The notes beneath the pieces were generated by a model. It worked only from the letters and a program-made list of their open reading frames with translations. It did no database searches and had not been told where the DNA came from. A program made the translations under genes and the position numbers. Source: Sphingomonas sp. Leaf230 (lineage in GTDB: Bacteria; Pseudomonadota; Alphaproteobacteria; Sphingomonadales; Sphingomonadaceae). Taken from it: a stretch of DNA of 64,000 bases. Positions 60,299 through 64,000 of the stretch are shown piece after piece. The first letter of the stretch is position 1; every line of letters starts with the position of its first letter. The DNA lies in NCBI RefSeq assembly GCF_001421745.1, contig NZ_LMKW01000013.1, positions 62,001 through 126,000 on the forward strand, written 5' to 3'.

Positions 60299-61321
60299 AT
60301 GAACCGTCCGTCCCTTTCGATCGTCGTCCCCTGCTATAACGAGGCGGCGTGCCTCGACATCCTGCACGCACGCATTTCCGGCGCGGCAAAGGTCGCGGTC
60401 GGGGACGATTACGAAATTGTCCTGATCAACGACGGCTCGCGCGACGACAGCTGGCCGGTGATGCAGCGCCTCGCCGCCGCCGATCCGCGGCTGGTCGCGA
60501 TCAATTTGTCCCGCAACCACGGCCACCAGCTGGCGCTGACCGCCGGGCTCGATCTCTGCGCCGGCGAGCAGATCCTGATCATCGACGCGGACCTCCAGGA
60601 TCCACCCGAACTCCTGTCCGACATGCGCGCGGCGATGGCGGCGAGCCAAGCGGACGTCGTCTACGCCGTCCGCCGCCAGCGGGCGGGCGAGACGGTGTTC
60701 AAGAAAGCCACCGCTGCCGCCTTCTATCGCCTGCTAACCCGGATGACCGAAACGCCGATCCCGCTCGACACCGGCGACTTCCGCCTGATGAGCCGACGCG
60801 CGCTGGATGCGTTCCTGTCGCTCCCCGAACAAGCACGCTTCATCCGCGGCATGGTCGCCTGGATCGGCTTCAAGCAGGTCCCCTTTCCCTACGACCGCGC
60901 GGAGCGATTGGCGGGCGAGACGAGCTACCCGCTGGCGAAGATGATCCGACTCGCGTTCGACGCAGTCACCGGCTTCTCGACCGCGCCGTTGCGCTTCGCC
61001 AGTCACGCCGGGCTCGCGCTGACCGGCGTGTCGCTGCTGCTGTTCGTCTATATCGCGATTGGTTGGCTATCGGGGAGCGCGGTGCAGGGCTGGACCTCGA
61101 CGATGCTCGTCACCGTGTTCCTCGGCGCGGTGCAGATGTTCGTGCTGGGGATGATCGGCGAGTATCTCGGACGACTGTACGTCGAGTCGAAACGCCGGCC
61201 GCTGTATATCGTCGCCGACGTTGCGGGGCCGATCCAGGGCAAGGCGACCTTGGGGTTTCGTGCGGAACCGGTGGACGTGGTGCGGTTGCCTAACGCGTCC
61301 CTTCCCTCCCACCCCGAATAA
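60299..61321 (+). CDS. GT2 glycosyltransferase (polyprenyl-phosphate sugar synthase, ArnC/DPM-like)
   Basis: A 340-residue GT2 enzyme. VVPCYNEAACLDIL starts the GT-A fold, the metal-binding DADLQDP (96-101) and the LDTGDFRLM acceptor motif are present, and RAERLAGETSYPLAKMIRLAFDA marks ArnC/GtrB/DPM-like polyprenyl-phosphate glycosyltransferases. Two C-terminal TM helices (about residues 236-257 and 268-292) anchor it. It likely makes undecaprenyl-phosphate-linked sugar for the GtrA protein nearby. It converges on the methyltransferase gene across two palindromic elements. Confidence 0.9.
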   Translation: MNRPSLSIVVPCYNEAACLDILHARISGAAKVAVGDDYEIVLINDGSRDDSWPVMQRLAAADPRLVAINLSRNHGHQLALTAGLDLCAGEQILIIDADLQDPPELLSDMRAAMAASQADVVYAVRRQRAGETVFKKATAAAFYRLLTRMTETPIPLDTGDFRLMSRRALDAFLSLPEQARFIRGMVAWIGFKQVPFPYDRAERLAGETSYPLAKMIRLAFDAVTGFSTAPLRFASHAGLALTGVSLLLFVYIAIGWLSGSAVQGWTSTMLVTVFLGAVQMFVLGMIGEYLGRLYVESKRRPLYIVADVAGPIQGKATLGFRAEPVDVVRLPNASLPSHPE

Positions 61322-61343
61322 CGAACGCGCCTGCCGATCACAA

Positions 61344-61450
61344 CACCACCCCGGCGAAGGCCGGGGCTCAGTTGGCAAGGTCGCAGTGACGAAGCGCGCC
61401 CGACGTCAGCAACGTTCCCCAACTGGGCCCCGGCCTTCGCCGGGGTGGTG
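61344..61450 (+). repeat. REPIN-like element, family B copy 4
   Basis: CACCACCCCGGCGAAGGCCG at the left and GCCTTCGCCGGGGTGGTG at the right. The core starts AAGGTCGCAGTGACGAAGCG and has ACGTCAGCAACG, in the same orientation as copies 1 and 3. Confidence 0.85.
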
Positions 61451-61478
61451 GTTGGAGATGCGCCTAAGATCCCCCCTC

Positions 61479-61548
61479 CGTTCGTGCTGAGCGAAGTCGA
61501 AGCACCTGCGCGCGAGGCCTGCCCTTCGACTTCGCTCAGGACGAACGG
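61479..61548. repeat. Palindromic repeat (TTCGACTTCGCTCAG type)
   Basis: CCGTTCGTGCTGAGCGAAGT and its inverse CTTCGCTCAGGACGAACGG flank a core of about 30 nt. This is a different arm sequence from all others in the window. Confidence 0.75.
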
Positions 61549-61579
61549 GTTAGGGAACGGGGAAGATCACGAGGCAGGC

Positions 61580-62308
61580 TTACCGCGGCACCGCCAGCGT
61601 CACGATCGAAACCCCCGGCGTCATCGGCACACGCCCGACCAGATGCCGCTCAAGCCGGAAGATCTTCTCGAACAGCGCATTCACCAGCTTCGGCGGTGGC
61701 GAATCATCGCTGTCGTCGCGCCCCGTCATCCGCCCGGCAATCCGCGCCGCCGCCGCCAGCGGGAACAGCAGCGAGTTGAAATACCCCAGCTTCTCCGGCT
61801 TCAACCCGGCAGTCTCGATCGCCGACTGCAACGTCGCCTTCGAATACCGGCGATGGTGATGGTTCACGACGTCGTGCGCGCTCCACAGCCACGCATGCGC
61901 CGGGACCGCGATCAGGATCTTGCCCCCCGGAGCAAGGCAATCGGCCATAGCCTTCAACGCCGCGACGTCGTCCTCGATATGCTCGACCACATCGAGCACC
62001 GCGATCAGATCGTAGTGCGCGCGGGGTACGCCGGGGAGTTCGGGCAAGGGGGCCGCGCCGACCGGCTTGCCGAGCCGCTCGCTGGCGATCTCTCGCGCGG
62101 CCGGGTCGATCTCGATCGCATCGATCTCGCCGAACTCCGCCAGCATCGGCAAATTATGCCCGGTACCGCAGCCGATCTCGAGGATCTTCGCATCCTTCGG
62201 CAAAGCGCCGTAGCGTGTCAGGTAATCCGCCAGGATGTCGCGGCGGGCGCGGTACCACCAGTGGGTGGAATCATGCGCGGCCATCCGGTCGTAGACGATG
62301 CGGTCCAT
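61580..62308 (-). CDS. class I SAM-dependent methyltransferase
   Basis: A 242-residue methyltransferase (Methyltransf_23/25 group). The SAM-binding loop is ILEIGCGTGHNLPML, motif II is LIAVLDVVEHIEDD and motif III is LAPGGKILIAVP. The context between a GT2 glycosyltransferase and a GtrA protein suggests it methylates a lipid-linked sugar or polyisoprenoid intermediate; that is inference. It is on the minus strand, downstream of the GtrA gene, with a 30-nt gap. Confidence 0.85.
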   Translation of the reverse strand: MDRIVYDRMAAHDSTHWWYRARRDILADYLTRYGALPKDAKILEIGCGTGHNLPMLAEFGEIDAIEIDPAAREIASERLGKPVGAAPLPELPGVPRAHYDLIAVLDVVEHIEDDVAALKAMADCLAPGGKILIAVPAHAWLWSAHDVVNHHHRRYSKATLQSAIETAGLKPEKLGYFNSLLFPLAAAARIAGRMTGRDDSDDSPPPKLVNALFEKIFRLERHLVGRVPMTPGVSIVTLAVPR

Positions 62309-62338
62309 TAAGTGTCGGCCCTGCGGTTGAAATTCATG

Positions 62339-62764
62339 TCAGTTGAAAACCCAAAAACGGTTGAGCACGAACGTCACGATCGCGGCAAGAAAGACGGCGG
62401 GGATCAGCGGGATCCAAGGATGCAGATGGAGCAGCGCGGTACCGATCCAGGTGATGACCGCATTGAGCGCGAGCCCCGAGCCCTGGACGATCACGAACTT
62501 CACATGCCGCCCCGCCCCCGGTTCTTTCGCATGCCCCTTGAAGCTCCAGCGGCTGTGCAGGAAGAACCCGACCACCACCGCGACGGCAAACGCGAACGGC
62601 ACCGCCGCCACCGCCTGGCGTGGTGGAAACGCGTACGCGGTCAGCGGCAGGTAGACGAGCGAATACACGACGCTGGAAATCCCGCCGGCGATGCCGAAGC
62701 GCACGAGCTGGCCGAGCACGCCGCTCGCCCGCATCTGCTCCACCTGTCGCCAAATCGCCTGCAT
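62339..62764 (-). CDS. GtrA-family membrane protein
   Basis: A 141-residue protein with four hydrophobic helices in the GtrA/DPMS_TM pattern: LVRFGIAGGISSVVYSLVYL, AVPFAFAVAVVVGFFLHSRW, FVIVQGSGLALNAVITW and VFLAAIVTFVLNRFWVF. RWSFK and NRFWVF are the hallmark charged/aromatic motifs. GtrA proteins help flip polyprenyl-phosphate-linked sugars across the membrane, fitting the nearby GT2 enzyme. ATG 62764 (MQAIWRQVEQ) is chosen; the upstream open frame is non-conserved. It is divergent from the next gene. Confidence 0.85.
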   Translation of the reverse strand: MQAIWRQVEQMRASGVLGQLVRFGIAGGISSVVYSLVYLPLTAYAFPPRQAVAAVPFAFAVAVVVGFFLHSRWSFKGHAKEPGAGRHVKFVIVQGSGLALNAVITWIGTALLHLHPWIPLIPAVFLAAIVTFVLNRFWVFN

Positions 62765-62841
62765 GCCCGCCTTGTTCTTTACCCGCACCGCGATAGAGCG
62801 GCCGCGAAGACAAGCCCGCGCATCTAGAGCGCGTGCGGGCC

Positions 62842-62847
62842 GGAGGA
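62842..62847 (+). promoter_or_regulatory. Ribosome binding site deciding the TTG start at 62855
   Basis: GGAGGA lies 7 nt before TTG 62855, an ideal Shine-Dalgarno that supports the non-ATG start of the polytopic protein. Confidence 0.65.
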
Positions 62848-62854
62848 AAGCGTT

Positions 62855-64000
62855 TTGGATCAGGCACCACTTCAGCGGCGGACGTTGCTGGACGAACTCG
62901 ATCGGCATTGGATCGCGCTGACGCTGCTCGCCTGGGTGGCGGTGGCGGCGTGGTCGATGGTCGATCGCTGGGGCCAGATCCGCTGGCTGTCGCTCGGCGA
63001 TACCGATGACAACATGCGCCTGATGCAGGTCCGTGCGCTGCTCGACGGGCAGGGCTGGTACGATCTGCGCAACTACCGGATGAACCCGCCGGTCGGGTTC
63101 GACATCCACTGGAGCCGGATCGTCGACCTGCCGATCGCCGGGCTGATCCTGTTCTTCCGGCTGTTCACCAGCAACAGCTGGGCGGAGCGGCTGGCGTGCG
63201 GGATCGCGCCGTTGCTGCCGCTGTCGATCGCGATGCTCGGCATCGGCGCGACCGTGCGACGGCTGATCAGCCCTTACGCTTGGCCGTTGGCGGTGGTGTT
63301 CATGGTTGGTGCGACCGGCACGATGCTGATGTTCATGCCCGAGCGGATCGATCATCATGGCTGGCAGCTCGCCATGCTGAGCCTCACGGTGGCGGGGCTG
63401 TGCGATGCGAACGGGCGTCGTGGCGGTGCGATGGTCGGGATCGCGAGCGCGGTGTCGCTGTCGATCGGGCTCGAACTGTTGCCGTATGCGGCGATGGCAG
63501 GGGCGATCATCGCGCTGCGTTGGGTATGGGATCGGTCGGAGGCCGATCGGCTGTCGATCTATGCGCTGACGCTGGGTGGCGGCAGCACGCTCGGGTTCGC
63601 ACTGTTCGCGTCGAACGCCAACCAGGCGATGCGCTGCGATGCGCTGACGCCGGTGTGGTTGAGCGTGATGATCGCGGCGGGGATGCTGCTGTTCCTGCTC
63701 GCGCGGTTCGGACCGGCGTCGCGAGGAATGCGACTGGTGCTCGCGGTCGCGGCCGGGGCGGCGATCGTCGCCGGCTTTGCCCTCGTCTTCCCGCAGTGCC
63801 TGGGCCGACCCGAGGGCATCTCACCCGAGCTGCAGCGCAACTGGCTGAACAATGTCCGCGAGGCCAAGCCGATCTACAAGCATAGTTTCCGCGTCGGGTT
63901 CGCGCTGGCGACGCTGCCGATCATCGGCTTGATCGGGGCGGCGATCGCAGCCTGGCGTGCGCGTCGTGATCCGAGCGCGGTCGGTTGGGCGGCGGTCGCT
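62855..64000 (+). CDS. polytopic membrane protein, GT-C-like (STT3/PMT-like), truncated by window end
   Basis: Open from TTG 62855 to the last base (382 codons, no stop), so it is partial. Several TM helices are visible, for example about residues 20-35 and 88-102. An acidic motif LSLGDTDDNMRLMQVRALLDGQGWYDL follows TM1, then NPPVGFDIHWSRIVDLP and later MPERIDHHGWQ. This loop pattern, with acidic and DHHGW motifs, resembles GT-C glycosyltransferases using polyprenyl-phosphate sugars (STT3, PMT). Homologues are often labelled AcrB-like without good cause. It is divergent from gtrA, so it may complete the surface glycosylation pathway. The C-terminal part is outside the window. Confidence 0.7.
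   Translation, partial: MDQAPLQRRTLLDELDRHWIALTLLAWVAVAAWSMVDRWGQIRWLSLGDTDDNMRLMQVRALLDGQGWYDLRNYRMNPPVGFDIHWSRIVDLPIAGLILFFRLFTSNSWAERLACGIAPLLPLSIAMLGIGATVRRLISPYAWPLAVVFMVGATGTMLMFMPERIDHHGWQLAMLSLTVAGLCDANGRRGGAMVGIASAVSLSIGLELLPYAAMAGAIIALRWVWDRSEADRLSIYALTLGGGSTLGFALFASNANQAMRCDALTPVWLSVMIAAGMLLFLLARFGPASRGMRLVLAVAAGAAIVAGFALVFPQCLGRPEGISPELQRNWLNNVREAKPIYKHSFRVGFALATLPIIGLIGAAIAAWRARRDPSAVGWAAVA

Noticed and set aside
58137..60389. 750-codon open frame on the minus strand opposite the RelA/SpoT homologue
   Set aside because: It is Arg/Asp/His-rich and without domains. High-GC coding DNA leaves antisense frames open; the sense strand carries all conserved RSH motifs.
62339..63358. Extended 339-codon frame including the GtrA gene
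   Set aside because: Upstream residues are low complexity and antisense to the polytopic gene; GtrA proteins are about 140 residues and start at 62764.

Overview
The window is a gene-dense, GC-rich chromosomal segment of an alphaproteobacterium, most likely a Sphingomonas or close relative (Sphingomonadales). Lineage pointers are a C4-pathway 5-aminolevulinate synthase, a MipZ-type division-site ATPase, a class I PHA synthase with phasin, and numerous paired palindromic intergenic repeats. Nearly all genes are chromosomal housekeeping or envelope genes. I see no integrase, transposase, phage, CRISPR, rRNA or tRNA gene.

Layout. 1-5 kb: end of a Uma2-like gene, hemA, murI, plsY, a dprA gene broken by a 1-nt deletion, and a small orphan gene. 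5-13 kb: topA, a Sel1-repeat protein, panC, mipZ translationally coupled to a membrane-anchored J-domain protein, a phosphomannomutase, a PH-domain membrane protein and a DEDDh exonuclease. 13-16 kb: an overlapping three-gene signalling operon (CHASE3-type histidine kinase, stand-alone receiver, receiver-HisKA_2 kinase). 16-23 kb: a divergent tetR gene and a tripartite RND efflux operon with a perfect 20-bp operator. 23-34 kb: FMN reductase, a class A penicillin-binding protein, threonine aldolase, EamA exporter, epimerase, M28 peptidase, PepN and TadA. 34-44 kb: L28, a phytase-like esterase, a glycine-zipper protein, a phosphoribosyltransferase, a gamma-synthase-type PLP enzyme, a lgt-methyltransferase-GNAT-pgeF run, and an acyl-CoA synthetase. 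44-54 kb: a solitary Tat-exported molybdenum hydroxylase large subunit coupled to hemH, phaB, murA, a Crp/Fnr regulator broken by a 1-nt insertion, clpS, phasin and phaC. 54-64 kb: an aminotransferase, a TauE-type permease, a thioesterase, an HxlR regulator, a small secreted protein, the RelA/SpoT homologue, and a surface-sugar cluster (GT2 glycosyltransferase, methyltransferase, GtrA flippase, a truncated polytopic membrane protein).

The most striking non-coding signal is a set of intergenic elements, each built of two inverted palindromic arms around a core. In at least three families the asymmetric core is conserved between copies, so the whole unit (about 96, 106 or 127 bp) is the element, as in REPINs. 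One of these forms the stop codons of two convergent genes. Genes that work together include phaB, the phasin gene and phaC for polyhydroxybutyrate; tetR and the pump operon; and the right-end glycosylation cluster. Two single-base frameshifts (dprA, crp-like) may be real pseudogenes or assembly indels.
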